Assembly (NCBI GenBank): GCA_965603075.1
Contig: CBFDBO010000017.1
Coordinates: 1-64,000 of the forward strand
Source: JABJOR01 sp965603075
GTDB taxonomy: Bacteria; Pseudomonadota; Alphaproteobacteria; Rhodospirillales; Casp-alpha2
Reading direction: 5' to 3'
DNA: 64,000 nt
Made by a program: the position numbers and the translations under genes. This document shows positions 1 to 8,368 of the stretch, piece by piece. The notes beneath the pieces are model-generated. The model did no database searches. It was not told where the DNA came from and worked only from the letters and a program-made list of their open reading frames with translations. Position 1 is the first letter of the stretch, and each line of letters opens with the position of its first letter.

Positions 1-2
1 AC

Positions 3-77
3 CGCATTTCGAAAGAGTTGAGCGTTGTTGCCTATCTTTACAAAGACTTTGAAAATCAACCCATTATCCTAAATTGA
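3..77 (+). CDS. possible 3' end of an unidentified gene
   Basis: The third forward frame is open from the window edge to a TGA at 75-77 and would encode 24 residues ending DFENQPIILN. The composition looks protein-like, and a possible forward terminator follows at 197-219. The piece is too short to identify and could be chance. It would converge on the antiporter operon. Confidence 0.25.
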   Translation, partial: RISKELSVVAYLYKDFENQPIILN

Positions 78-273
78 ATTGTCGGATGAAGGTATAAGTA
101 GAAGTGCGGCTGTCTGTCCAATATGTATGATTTAAAAGCAAACCAATAGCCATTGCCGAGGAAACAAGACCCTGTACAGCATCACCGCTGGCACGTGCTT
201 CCTAACCTGAAGCCTTTTTCAAATCCTGTATCTAGATCTCAGTTTGGTGTTTTGGTAAGGCAGAAAATTTCCC
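78..273. other. spacer left of the antiporter operon
   Basis: No ORF with a ribosome site was found here on either strand. The spacer lies between a possible forward gene end and the 3' end of the last antiporter gene. The only structure seen is the small hairpin at 197-219. Confidence 0.4.
197..219 (+). terminator. candidate intrinsic terminator
   Basis: GCTTC (197-201) pairs with GAAGC (209-213) across a 7-base loop and is followed by CTTTTTC. The stem is only five pairs, so this is weak. The T-run is on the forward strand, so it would serve the gene entering from the left edge, not the antiporter operon. Confidence 0.3.
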
Positions 274-1980
274 TTAATTGCTACTGATAAAACTGAGGAA
301 TATATACACCGCAAGAAAGAGGGCAATTAACATAGCCATGCTACTTGCGGGGCGGGTCTTTGAAAGCAAGTTATCCGGATTTTTATGTGTTCTGGAAAGG
401 TAATCTAGGCTCATCTCTAGTTTGCTAAGGAAAGCTTGACGAATAGCTGTGTCAATCCGCCATATAACCGAGAACAGACTCTGAACAGTTGCAGGAAGGG
501 CACGGCGATAGACCCAATCAAAATCCAAGTTTGTTGAGTGTAGCTCTGGTGGATACATGCCCCTGAGGTTTAGCCAGACAAAGGCCAATGCAGAGAAGAA
601 TAATAATTGAGTTTGAGCCAGAACATGTGTGGCATCGTATGGGTTATACCCCGTATCGTACGGTAAAAGGGCGTATAGCGATGAAGGATAAACCCCAATA
701 CCAATACACAGACACGCTGCAATCAACATGGCAAGCAGCATGTTGTTTGGTGGGTCGCTTGCTCGAATTCCTGAATCATGAGCAAAAAATGCAAAATAAG
801 GAATTTTAATGCCGGCATGATGGAATACACCAGCAGAAGCAAATAACAGCATTAACCAGACCAAATTGTAATCATTCTCAAGGGCCGCGGACATTACCAT
901 GGATTTACTGACAAACCCACTGAAGAGGGGGAATGCAGAAATAGACGCCGCACCCACAATACATAGAACCGTTGTTTTCGGCATGGTTTTGTATAGGCCA
1001 CCGAGGTCAGAACCGTTAATGCGGCCTGTCATATGAAGCACGGCCCCCATTGACATAAACAACAAGCCCTTAAAAATGACGTCATTGAAAGCATGTGAAA
1101 TTGCACCATTGAGCGCAAGCGATGTGCCAATGCCAATTCCGACGACCATAAAGCCAACTTGGTTTATCAGGCTATAAGCCAAAACGCGTCTCAGGTCATT
1201 CTCGATAACAGCAAAAAAGATCGGAAAACACGTCATGGCAGCGCCGATATAAACCAATAGCTCGGTACCAGGATATCCCCTCGCGAGAGAATAAACGGCT
1301 ACTTTGGTGGTGAACGCGCTGAGGAAAACTGTACCTGTGACCGTGGCTTCAGGGTACGCATCTGTTAACCAGTTGTGTGCCATAGGAAAGGCACATTTGA
1401 TGCCAAATGCTAAGAAGATTAACCATCCAGAAAGACTGTTTAAACCAATATAGCCAAATTCTAGTGTGCCATTTTCAGCGGCATAAAATAAGGTTCCTAC
1501 CAATAGTATGACACCGGATAAAACCTGAATTATTAGGTATCGCATTCCGGCAACATAGGCGCGTTGTGTTCTACGCGCCCAAATGAGGAAGACTGAAGTG
1601 AAGGCTAATAATTCCCAGAATATAAATAATGTTAATAAATCTCCCGCAAAGACGGCACCCAAACCACTGCCAGCATACAACATGCCTGATACCTGTTGCA
1701 GGGTGTCGCGGACATGCAAGGAATACACAATGGCGATGAAGGCAGCTATGTGGAAGACATAACCAAAAACTAGACTTAGCTTGTCAGCCCGAAAAAGAGT
1801 CACTTGAAAATCAAGAATTTCAGCTTGTAAATGTATGCCTTCAGGCACAGTCCAAAGATGGAAGGCGCTGACAATCGGAATCGCTATCATAATTGCACCC
1901 CGTAGGGGGCCGCGAGTCATTAAAGCAATTAAAGCGCCGATGAAGAAGGGAACAAATGGGGGTATCTCAAGCATCCACAT
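274..1980 (-). CDS. Mrp-type cation/proton antiporter, third MrpD-like subunit
   Basis: A 568-residue polytopic protein of the proton-conducting NuoL/M/N-MrpD family, thought to pump ions through paired glutamate and lysine residues in the membrane. E123 (in FIFWELLAF), K195 (GIKCAFP) and K226 (TTKVAVY) match the conserved acidic and basic positions, so it should be competent. It is the last gene of the antiporter operon and overlaps the preceding small membrane protein by 14 bases. AGGGGA lies 6 bases before the ATG at 1980. At 568 residues it is longer than the other two MrpD-like subunits, with an extra C-terminal hydrophobic segment. Its exact ion (Na+, K+ or H+ only) cannot be read from sequence. 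Confidence 0.88.
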   Translation of the reverse strand: MWMLEIPPFVPFFIGALIALMTRGPLRGAIMIAIPIVSAFHLWTVPEGIHLQAEILDFQVTLFRADKLSLVFGYVFHIAAFIAIVYSLHVRDTLQQVSGMLYAGSGLGAVFAGDLLTLFIFWELLAFTSVFLIWARRTQRAYVAGMRYLIIQVLSGVILLVGTLFYAAENGTLEFGYIGLNSLSGWLIFLAFGIKCAFPMAHNWLTDAYPEATVTGTVFLSAFTTKVAVYSLARGYPGTELLVYIGAAMTCFPIFFAVIENDLRRVLAYSLINQVGFMVVGIGIGTSLALNGAISHAFNDVIFKGLLFMSMGAVLHMTGRINGSDLGGLYKTMPKTTVLCIVGAASISAFPLFSGFVSKSMVMSAALENDYNLVWLMLLFASAGVFHHAGIKIPYFAFFAHDSGIRASDPPNNMLLAMLIAACLCIGIGVYPSSLYALLPYDTGYNPYDATHVLAQTQLLFFSALAFVWLNLRGMYPPELHSTNLDFDWVYRRALPATVQSLFSVIWRIDTAIRQAFLSKLEMSLDYLSRTHKNPDNLLSKTRPASSMAMLIALFLAVYIFLSFISSN

Positions 1981-2278
1981 TTTGGTCCCCTAATTTTGAT
2001 TCTGGTTGTTTTTCAAGATCGGAATTACCTTCGTTATCGTAGTAGCCTTCTGAACGCATGAGAAAAGTCCGCATCCAACTCGCTATAAGTACAAGGACGA
2101 CACAGCCGATAAATCCATAGAGCGGGTAAAACCCCCAGAGGTTTTCCCAACTGTGATAGACGTGACGATGTATCACAAAGTCAAGGGCAAGCAGAACTGC
2201 GCAACACCCATAGAGTAAATATAAAGTGCGTTTAATATTACGTGGATTATCAAACAGATGTTTTCCCTCAGTTTTCAT
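1967..2278 (-). CDS. small two-helix membrane protein of the antiporter operon
   Basis: A 103-residue protein with two predicted membrane helices (about residues 15-35 and 52-72) joined by a His/Trp-containing loop (HRHVYHSWENLWGFY), then a charged tail. It lies between two MrpD-like genes and overlaps both (11 bases upstream, 14 downstream), which implies co-translation. Similar small proteins accompany antiporter operons with several D subunits in other Proteobacteria; this is from memory of the gene neighbourhood. It is not one of the seven classical Mrp subunits. It may be an accessory or assembly subunit, but its function is unknown. Confidence 0.75.
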   Translation of the reverse strand: MKTEGKHLFDNPRNIKRTLYLLYGCCAVLLALDFVIHRHVYHSWENLWGFYPLYGFIGCVVLVLIASWMRTFLMRSEGYYDNEGNSDLEKQPESKLGDQNVDA

Positions 2279-3758
2279 GATTTATTCCAGGCATTTCCAG
2301 AATGGCTGTCGCCAATTCAAACAAGGGTTGAGGGTAAAAGAAAAGAACCACACAACACACTGTCGTAATGCTAAGTGCGATCAACGATGCTGTTGGTGCT
2401 TCCTTTATTGCGATCTTTTTTGTATCAGTTCCATTTCTTGGAAAGAATGCGCGTATAGGTATGGGTATGAGATAGGCAATATTTAAAAGAGAGCTGATCA
2501 TTAATGCTGCCATAAGGAACCATTGCTGGGTTTCCAATGTACCCATCAATAAGTACCACTTACTCCACGTTCCCCCTGCAGGCGGAACACCGATGATACT
2601 CAAACTTGCTATGAAAAATGCGGCCATGGTAATCGGCATCTGGCGTCCAATGCCGTGCATATCGCTAATCTTGCTTTTATGTAAAGTGACCAAAATAGCA
2701 CCAGCACAAAAGAACAGCGTAATTTTTCCGAAGGCATGCATGGCGATTTGCATTGATCCGCCAATAACACCAAGGGACGAAGCGAGCAATGCGCCAAGAG
2801 TAACGTAACCTAATTGGCTAATGGTAGAGTATGCAAGTCGGGCTTTTAAATTATCCTGTCGCATGGCAACGATAGAGGCCAATAATATCGTAGCCCCCGC
2901 TAAGTATAATAATACCTGCGTGCTTGGTAATTCAGCTAGAAGGTCGATGCCAAAAATATAAACACAAATTTTCAATACCGTGAAAACACCGGCTTTTACA
3001 ACGGCTACAGCATGAAGCAAGGCACTTACGGGGGTTGGCGCAACCATTGCAGCGGGAAGCCATCGGTGAAAAGGCATTATGGCGGCTTTACCGATGCCAA
3101 AGATAAACAGGACAAGGAAGACCCCGGCAATTGTTACATCGGTAGCGCTGTTAAATACGCCGCCCGGCTTAAAGTTCAAAGTCCCTGCGACGAACCAAGT
3201 TCCTATAATGGCAACGAGGAAAAAGGCGATTGATGTACTGAGTAATATCCCCAGATACGTTCTTCCCCCTTTTTTAGCTGCGGCGGTTCCTGAATGGGTG
3301 ACTAAAGGATATGTTGATAATGTTAGAGCTTCGTAGAAAATAAAAAGTGTGAACAAGTTTTCGGCAAACGCAATTCCCATCACACAACTTATGGCAACGG
3401 CAAAACAGATATAGAACCTAGTCTGATTTATTTCTTTATGGGCGCGCATATACCCAATGGCGTAGATGGTTGTAATTGGCCAAAGAAAACTTGCCACGAG
3501 CGCAAAAATCATTCCAAGAGGTTCGATGGTAAAACTTAATTGCAATCCCGGTAACAAGTACCACCAGTTCACACTGATAACCTCACCTTGCTTGAGACCG
3601 GCGTAAAGATTAAGAACCAAATAGAAGACCACCAGCCCCGTCGCGATAGATATTCCTTCACGCAGGTTTGGAATGTTTCTTGCTAGTACAAGTCCCAATA
3701 TCGCTATTGGCGGTAAAATAATACATAACTGTAACATCGTCTCCAAAGAGATGCTCAT
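2268..3758 (-). CDS. mrpD: Mrp-type antiporter, second MrpD-like subunit
   Basis: A 496-residue polytopic protein of the MrpD/NuoN family. The family's key membrane residues are present: E143 in FIFYEALTL, K224 in GKAAIMPFHRWLP and K255 in VVKAGVF. The length is normal for MrpD. The ATG overlaps the stop of the preceding mrpD-like gene (ATGA), and the 3' end overlaps the small membrane protein gene. It should form one of three parallel ion-translocating modules in the complex. A role as a NADH dehydrogenase subunit is unlikely because no peripheral-arm genes are nearby. Confidence 0.9.
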   Translation of the reverse strand: MSISLETMLQLCIILPPIAILGLVLARNIPNLREGISIATGLVVFYLVLNLYAGLKQGEVISVNWWYLLPGLQLSFTIEPLGMIFALVASFLWPITTIYAIGYMRAHKEINQTRFYICFAVAISCVMGIAFAENLFTLFIFYEALTLSTYPLVTHSGTAAAKKGGRTYLGILLSTSIAFFLVAIIGTWFVAGTLNFKPGGVFNSATDVTIAGVFLVLFIFGIGKAAIMPFHRWLPAAMVAPTPVSALLHAVAVVKAGVFTVLKICVYIFGIDLLAELPSTQVLLYLAGATILLASIVAMRQDNLKARLAYSTISQLGYVTLGALLASSLGVIGGSMQIAMHAFGKITLFFCAGAILVTLHKSKISDMHGIGRQMPITMAAFFIASLSIIGVPPAGGTWSKWYLLMGTLETQQWFLMAALMISSLLNIAYLIPIPIRAFFPRNGTDTKKIAIKEAPTASLIALSITTVCCVVLFFYPQPLFELATAILEMPGINHEN

Positions 3759-5233
3759 GGTGCTATTCCAAACAAACTCTGTGAAACGGACTGTGCCACC
3801 TGAACACTAAGGCGGGTATCTATACCAAAATAGATATTTGCAATGACCAGTAGCCATATAGGAACAAGGAAGGTCATTGGCGCTTCTGTGACGGGAAGGC
3901 TGCCTGGCTCGGGCTCCATAAAATAGGCAGCTTCTACGATCCGCCAGACGTAAACTATCGCAAGCAAGGAACCCAATACAATTAGAATTGCGACGGGCCA
4001 CCAACCGTTTTCAATCGCCGCTAATACCAGATACCACTTACTGATAAAACCAACTGTTAATGGCACACCAATTAAACTTAATCCACCTATCACAATGGCA
4101 GCCATTGTCAGGGGCATTTGGCGGCCCAAACCTTGAATGTGGCTCAAGCTAACACTGCCAATTCGGTACATTATCGCACCCAGAGCCAAAAATAGCGCGC
4201 CCTTCATCAAGGCGTGATTGAATAAATGTAACAGCGTTGCCATAAGGCCTGCGGAGGTCCCCATACTATAACCTACGACCATGTAGCCAATCTGCGCGAC
4301 ACTGGAATAAGCAAAAATTTGCTTAAGGTTTTTCTGATATATTGCTGTTGTGGAGGCTATATAAATTGCCAATAAACCAAGCGATAGAAGCAAAATACCT
4401 AAGGGTAAAACGGAGAAAGAAAAAGAAAATCCGAATACTGAAAAAGTGAAGCGAATTAATAAATAAACAACCACTTTAGCGGAAGTAGCGGCAAAAAATG
4501 CCGTTATAATTGATGGTGCGTAGGAATATGCATTTGGTAACCATAGATGAAGCGGAAACAATGCAAGCTTTAGGCAGACACCTACAATAAAGAAAGCAAA
4601 CGCGACAAAGACAGTTCGTGTATGCGCAACCTCGGGTAAACGCTGGAAAAGATCTTCCATATTCAGCGTACCTGTCATTTGGTACATAAGGCCTATGCTA
4701 ATAAGAATGAATGTTGCCCCAATGGTTCCCATAATCAAATATTGATAGGAAGCCCAGAGTGCCTGCCTGTCTTTACCCATGGCAATCAGGGCGTATGCTG
4801 ACAGAGAAGATATTTCCAGGAAAACAAAAACGTTAAAGACGTCCCCTGTAGAGACGATACCAAGCATACCCGTGAAGGATAACAAATAAAGAACATAGAA
4901 AAGTGTGTGAAGCTCTTCTGGAATTTCTTTTTGTATACTGGTTTGAGCCGCGATCAATACAACCGTACTAACGCCAGATATAATGATCAAAAGAAACGCA
5001 TTCAGCATATCAATGCGATATTCAATACCCCACGGCTTGCTCCAACCGCCTAATTCGTAAGATATAATTCCAGATGTCATCACTTGTTGAAGCAGAGCGA
5101 TACTGATCAGAAATGCAATAGCGCTAACGATAAGGGCAAATATCCACACCAAGGCGGGCCGCTTTATAATGAGACAGATCGGAGCAGCCATTAAAGGGAC
5201 AATGACCTGCAAGACGGGCAGGTGTGCTAACAC
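3755..5233 (-). CDS. mrpD: Mrp-type antiporter, first MrpD-like subunit
   Basis: A 492-residue polytopic MrpD-family protein. E140 (FVFLEISSL), K222 (KLALFPLHLWLP) and K253 (SAKVVVYLL) are the conserved ion-path residues. It directly follows the MrpC gene, as in canonical mrp operons, so of the three D-like subunits this is the likeliest true MrpD. The start is a GTG at 5233 inside the end of mrpC, with AAGGA 8-9 bases upstream. Its stop overlaps the next gene by 4 bases. Confidence 0.9.
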   Translation of the reverse strand: MLAHLPVLQVIVPLMAAPICLIIKRPALVWIFALIVSAIAFLISIALLQQVMTSGIISYELGGWSKPWGIEYRIDMLNAFLLIIISGVSTVVLIAAQTSIQKEIPEELHTLFYVLYLLSFTGMLGIVSTGDVFNVFVFLEISSLSAYALIAMGKDRQALWASYQYLIMGTIGATFILISIGLMYQMTGTLNMEDLFQRLPEVAHTRTVFVAFAFFIVGVCLKLALFPLHLWLPNAYSYAPSIITAFFAATSAKVVVYLLIRFTFSVFGFSFSFSVLPLGILLLSLGLLAIYIASTTAIYQKNLKQIFAYSSVAQIGYMVVGYSMGTSAGLMATLLHLFNHALMKGALFLALGAIMYRIGSVSLSHIQGLGRQMPLTMAAIVIGGLSLIGVPLTVGFISKWYLVLAAIENGWWPVAILIVLGSLLAIVYVWRIVEAAYFMEPEPGSLPVTEAPMTFLVPIWLLVIANIYFGIDTRLSVQVAQSVSQSLFGIAP

Positions 5234-5580
5234 GACTGATTATCCTTCTCTTGGATTTCATTTTCTTCGATGGTTCCATAGGCTTCTTTTATGCGTACGA
5301 TTAGGGCAAGACCCAAAGCGGTCGTTGCAATGCCAACGACAATTGCGGTCAGGATCAAAACATGGGGCAAGGGGTTTGAATATAGGCTGTACGCATCACT
5401 TAGAATAGGCGCCGTACCACCATCAATTTTACCCATGCTGACATAAAAAATGAAAACGGAAGTTTGGAAAATACTAAGCCCAACTATTTTTTTTATCAAG
5501 TTTCCCTGGGCAATAATAATGTAGAAACCGATCATCATCAGTGCCATCACTATCCAGTAGTTATAGAGTCCTAGTAACAT
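5227..5580 (-). CDS. mrpC: Mrp-type antiporter subunit C (NuoK-like)
   Basis: A 117-residue protein with three hydrophobic segments, the size and layout of MrpC/NuoK. The segment GNLIKKIVGLSIFQTSV is characteristic of the family, as is the GGTAPILSDAYSLYSNPLPHVLILTAIVVG region near residues 53-82. It sits between the A/B fusion and mrpD as in standard mrp operons. The start overlaps the upstream stop by one base (TAATG), so the genes are translationally coupled. Confidence 0.9.
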   Translation of the reverse strand: MLLGLYNYWIVMALMMIGFYIIIAQGNLIKKIVGLSIFQTSVFIFYVSMGKIDGGTAPILSDAYSLYSNPLPHVLILTAIVVGIATTALGLALIVRIKEAYGTIEENEIQEKDNQSC

Positions 5581-6554
5581 TATTTGCCTGTTTTCTGATT
5601 GATTTGCAAATGCTCATCGCGGCCTGCAAAATTAAAAAAGATGATGATCATTACGGCTGCGACTGTGCAGCCAACACCGAGTTCTATCAATAAAATTCCA
5701 AGGTGTTGACCGGCAACGGGGTCTTCCAATAAAGCATTATAATCAAGAAAGTTTCCTCCGTTGATCATTGAAACCATACCGACACTGCCATAAATCAAAA
5801 CACCGATTGCTGCCAACAAACGAACGATGGATTGATTAATGACACGACGTGCGGTGCTTAAGCCAAATAACATTGCATAGAGTATTATCGCAGCTGCAAA
5901 GATGACACCTGCCTGAAAACCGCCACCAGGCCCAAAGTCACCGTGGAATTGAACATACAGGGCAAATAGAAGAATGAACGGGATCAGTATTTTACTAACG
6001 ATGCGTAGAACCATGTGCTGCTCATGCATTGAAATATTGGTTGATTCGATTTTCGCATCATCATCTTTAGGGCTGCGGGCTACGCCCAGCAACGCTAGAA
6101 CACCTATTCCTGCAGTGAAAATTACAACGACTTCACCGAAGGTGTCGAACCCTCGGTAACTGGCAAGCACGGATGTAACGGCATTTGGAATGCCAATTTC
6201 CAGCATGGAATCGAAAATATAACGGGGTGAAACATGCGTGTTGGTAGGGGACTCTGCAAAACCAAAATAAGGCATATCTAGCGTGCCATAGATTAACAGG
6301 CCACCCGTAACAGCAACCAATATCAAAGCCAAACCAGGTTTGTATTGGGTGGTATGTTCCCCGCGTCCGGTCATTGCAACGGTTGTTAACATCAAAATAG
6401 TGGAGATGCCTGCACCGACAGATGCTTCTGTGAATGCAACATCCACAGCGTCCACAGCGACGAAGAAACTAGCTGAAAGCAGACCGTAGACACCCGATAG
6501 CATGGCCACTGCTAACAAGTCTTTCATACGAGTTATTGCGATGGCCACGCACAA
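5580..6554 (-). CDS. Mrp-type antiporter, MrpA C-terminal domain fused to MrpB
   Basis: A 324-residue membrane protein. Residues about 1-150 match the DUF4040 region found at the C-terminus of MrpA (motif DVAFTEASVGAGIST), and residues about 180-305 match MnhB/MrpB (HGDFGPGGGFQAGVIFAAA). There is no MrpA N-terminal NuoL-like domain in the operon; the extra MrpD-like subunits may take its place. The assigned start is a TTG at 6554. The reading frame continues upstream through 13 hydrophobic codons to an ATA at 6593-6591 overlapping the mrpG stop, with AGGGGA just upstream, so the true start is uncertain (see findings). Confidence 0.85.
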   Translation of the reverse strand: MCVAIAITRMKDLLAVAMLSGVYGLLSASFFVAVDAVDVAFTEASVGAGISTILMLTTVAMTGRGEHTTQYKPGLALILVAVTGGLLIYGTLDMPYFGFAESPTNTHVSPRYIFDSMLEIGIPNAVTSVLASYRGFDTFGEVVVIFTAGIGVLALLGVARSPKDDDAKIESTNISMHEQHMVLRIVSKILIPFILLFALYVQFHGDFGPGGGFQAGVIFAAAIILYAMLFGLSTARRVINQSIVRLLAAIGVLIYGSVGMVSMINGGNFLDYNALLEDPVAGQHLGILLIELGVGCTVAAVMIIIFFNFAGRDEHLQINQKTGK

Positions 6555-6589
6555 TAAAAGTGCCAGTATGATTATATGAGCGAGGGATT

Positions 6590-6913
6590 CTATGACTTTC
6601 CCCTATCTTTTTTAGCAAGAAACGGCAAAAGCTTACTTTCTATCGCTGCTTTGGCTAATGCATGACTTGCTGTGGGGTTGATCAATAAGGTCATCAGTAA
6701 AATTATTAATAGTTTGATGATTACAATTCCATCCGGATTTTGCATCATCAAACCAACTAATATTAAACCTGTGACAAGAGTATCACTGACGCCAGTTGCA
6801 TGCATACGGGAGTAAAAGTCAGGAAACCGCAAAATGCCGATCCCGCTTATAATGGCAAGAATACTGCCCAATAGGAGGCAAATAGTTCCAATAAAACTGA
6901 AGACCACTTCCAT
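6590..6913 (-). CDS. mrpG: Mrp-type antiporter subunit G
   Basis: A 107-residue protein with three hydrophobic helices. GILRFPDFYSRMHATGVSDT is the hallmark MrpG/MnhG motif. It follows mrpF with a one-base overlap (TAATG). MrpG is a small structural subunit of the membrane antiporter, without a known catalytic role. Confidence 0.92.
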   Translation of the reverse strand: MEVVFSFIGTICLLLGSILAIISGIGILRFPDFYSRMHATGVSDTLVTGLILVGLMMQNPDGIVIIKLLIILLMTLLINPTASHALAKAAIESKLLPFLAKKDRGKS

Positions 6914-7206
6914 TATAAACCCTTCTCAGATGAATTTGAGTCATGAGGAGCTTGTTTGATAGAGAAGCTATCTGATAATCGCAATACGGCTATTACACTA
7001 ATAAAGTTAATCAAGGCATAGACCATGGCAATATCCAAAAATTCCGGACGCCCCATCAAAAATCCCAATAGACAGATAAGCAAAACGGTTTTTGTGCCAA
7101 ACATATTAACAGCAAGAATTCGGTCATAGAGCGTTGGCCCAATGTAGCCACGGATAATAGCGAGGAACATGACGACTAGAATTGCTAGGGTAGCAGCGAT
7201 TAACAT
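6913..7206 (-). CDS. mrpF: Mrp-type antiporter subunit F
   Basis: A 97-residue, three-helix protein of the MrpF/MnhF family. The GPTLYDRILAVNMFGTKTV segment (residues about 23-41) is the family signature, followed by EFLDIAMVYALINFISV. It starts one base after the mrpE stop and overlaps mrpG by one base. Confidence 0.92.
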   Translation of the reverse strand: MLIAATLAILVVMFLAIIRGYIGPTLYDRILAVNMFGTKTVLLICLLGFLMGRPEFLDIAMVYALINFISVIAVLRLSDSFSIKQAPHDSNSSEKGL

Positions 7207-7677
7207 TTAATTTTCCAACTGACTTACACGACGGTCCATAACACCTAAGTTTAAGTCGTCTATGGACTCTTTTAGGAGAGCATGCACCAAAATTTCCCCC
7301 TCCTTCACCTCAACGGCAATAGTCCCAGGGGTTAGTGTAATGGAGTTCGCATAAATGACTTTTCCAAGATCGGTTTTTTGAGTGGTTTTAATCCAGCTCA
7401 TGGTCGGGGAAATCGAGTCATTACCGAGCAGGATATGCTTAATGACTAAAATATTGGAAAGGACGACTTCTTTGGTTAGCCATACAAAGTAACCGGGAAA
7501 CTTGAGCGTGAGATGGAGTGGATTAGACTCATGATCGACCACATCCATTCGATGCGCTAAATATAACACAAATAAAATTGATATCACTCCGAGTGATAGC
7601 ATAAGGGGAGTGCTGTAACCTGAATTTAGCCACCAAAACGCTGACAAGGCCAAAGTTAGGTTTATTGTATGTTGCAT
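7207..7677 (-). CDS. mrpE: Mrp-type antiporter subunit E
   Basis: A 156-residue protein with two N-terminal hydrophobic helices and a cytoplasmic domain. SITLTPGTIAVEVKEGEILVHAL (around residues 115-137) is the MrpE/MnhE signature. It is the first gene of the operon. GGAG lies 6 bases before the ATG, and a candidate promoter lies at 7793-7822. Starting with mrpE rather than mrpA is the order seen in Mbh-like and some proteobacterial mrp operons, not the Bacillus order. Confidence 0.92.
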   Translation of the reverse strand: MQHTINLTLALSAFWWLNSGYSTPLMLSLGVISILFVLYLAHRMDVVDHESNPLHLTLKFPGYFVWLTKEVVLSNILVIKHILLGNDSISPTMSWIKTTQKTDLGKVIYANSITLTPGTIAVEVKEGEILVHALLKESIDDLNLGVMDRRVSQLEN

Positions 7678-7792
7678 TATAGCTCCGTTAAATGCGTGAC
7701 CTGCTATTGCGTGCTCGAAACTGATCTTAAAACTGACTCACACGTTCGCTAATTTCTGCTTGGTACAAACACAGCAATTGTTGATGATGAAT

Positions 7793-7822
7793 GTTATATT
7801 CTACTACGGCAACTATATACAA
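7793..7822 (-). promoter_or_regulatory. candidate promoter for the antiporter operon
   Basis: Read on the reverse strand, TTGTAT (7822-7817) is followed after 18 bases by TATAAC (7798-7793). It lies about 115 bases upstream of the mrpE start. This is a pattern match only. Confidence 0.35.
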
Positions 7823-7841
7823 TATTATAAGTTGGACCGTA

Positions 7842-7882
7842 AATTCGATTTATGTACCACTTAGCCTCGAATAAATCGAATT
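7842..7882. repeat. perfect 11-bp inverted repeat upstream of mrpE
   Basis: AATTCGATTTA (7842-7852) and TAAATCGAATT (7872-7882) are exact reverse complements separated by 19 bases. It sits just upstream of the candidate -35 box of the antiporter operon, where an activator would bind. It is not followed by a convincing T-run in the reverse direction, so an operator is likelier than a terminator. Confidence 0.5.
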
Positions 7883-8368
7883 AATATTTTTATGACAATA
7901 AAGTTCAACTACCTATTTTTATAATTTCATTAAAAGCCTGTCTTGAAGAATGCAGGTTTATACTCTGCGTTGGAGTAAATACAAAAAAAAATCGATTTTC
8001 AAGCATAATATTGAGCTTTTTAGAGGATATAGGGATAATTATATTGGATGGTTATGTATTATTAAATTCAGTAGCAAAATCTTAGCGTTCGATTTATACG
8101 ATTTATTTGAATGTAATTTTCGAATTGTACTTATCTAACATTCAAGCAATATTCATGGTTGTAAAATTTGTAATTTCAATAGATGGGTATTTGACCCTCT
8201 ATTCAAACAATTTCACCGTTCTGTCGCAGGCTTCAGACGAGAAAGAATGATTAGAATACTTGGTTTCTCCAATCGTTTTAAACGAGAGGGGCATTGCCCC
8301 ACAGCATGTTAAGGCACGTAAAAAGTATTTTCTAGAAAATGAAGCTAATACTCAATAATGAGGATGCC
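7883..8368. other. AT-rich divergent spacer
   Basis: This is the spacer between the antiporter operon and the BI-1 gene, strongly AT-rich. A 62-codon frame at 7950-8138 has no ribosome site and looks like AT-rich noise. A small GGGGC-ATT-GCCCC hairpin lies at 8288-8300, upstream of the BI-1 gene. No RNA gene was recognised. Confidence 0.5.

Noticed and set aside
7950..8138. 62-codon forward frame in the AT-rich spacer
   Set aside because: No ribosome site, composition dominated by AT-rich codons, no recognisable domain.
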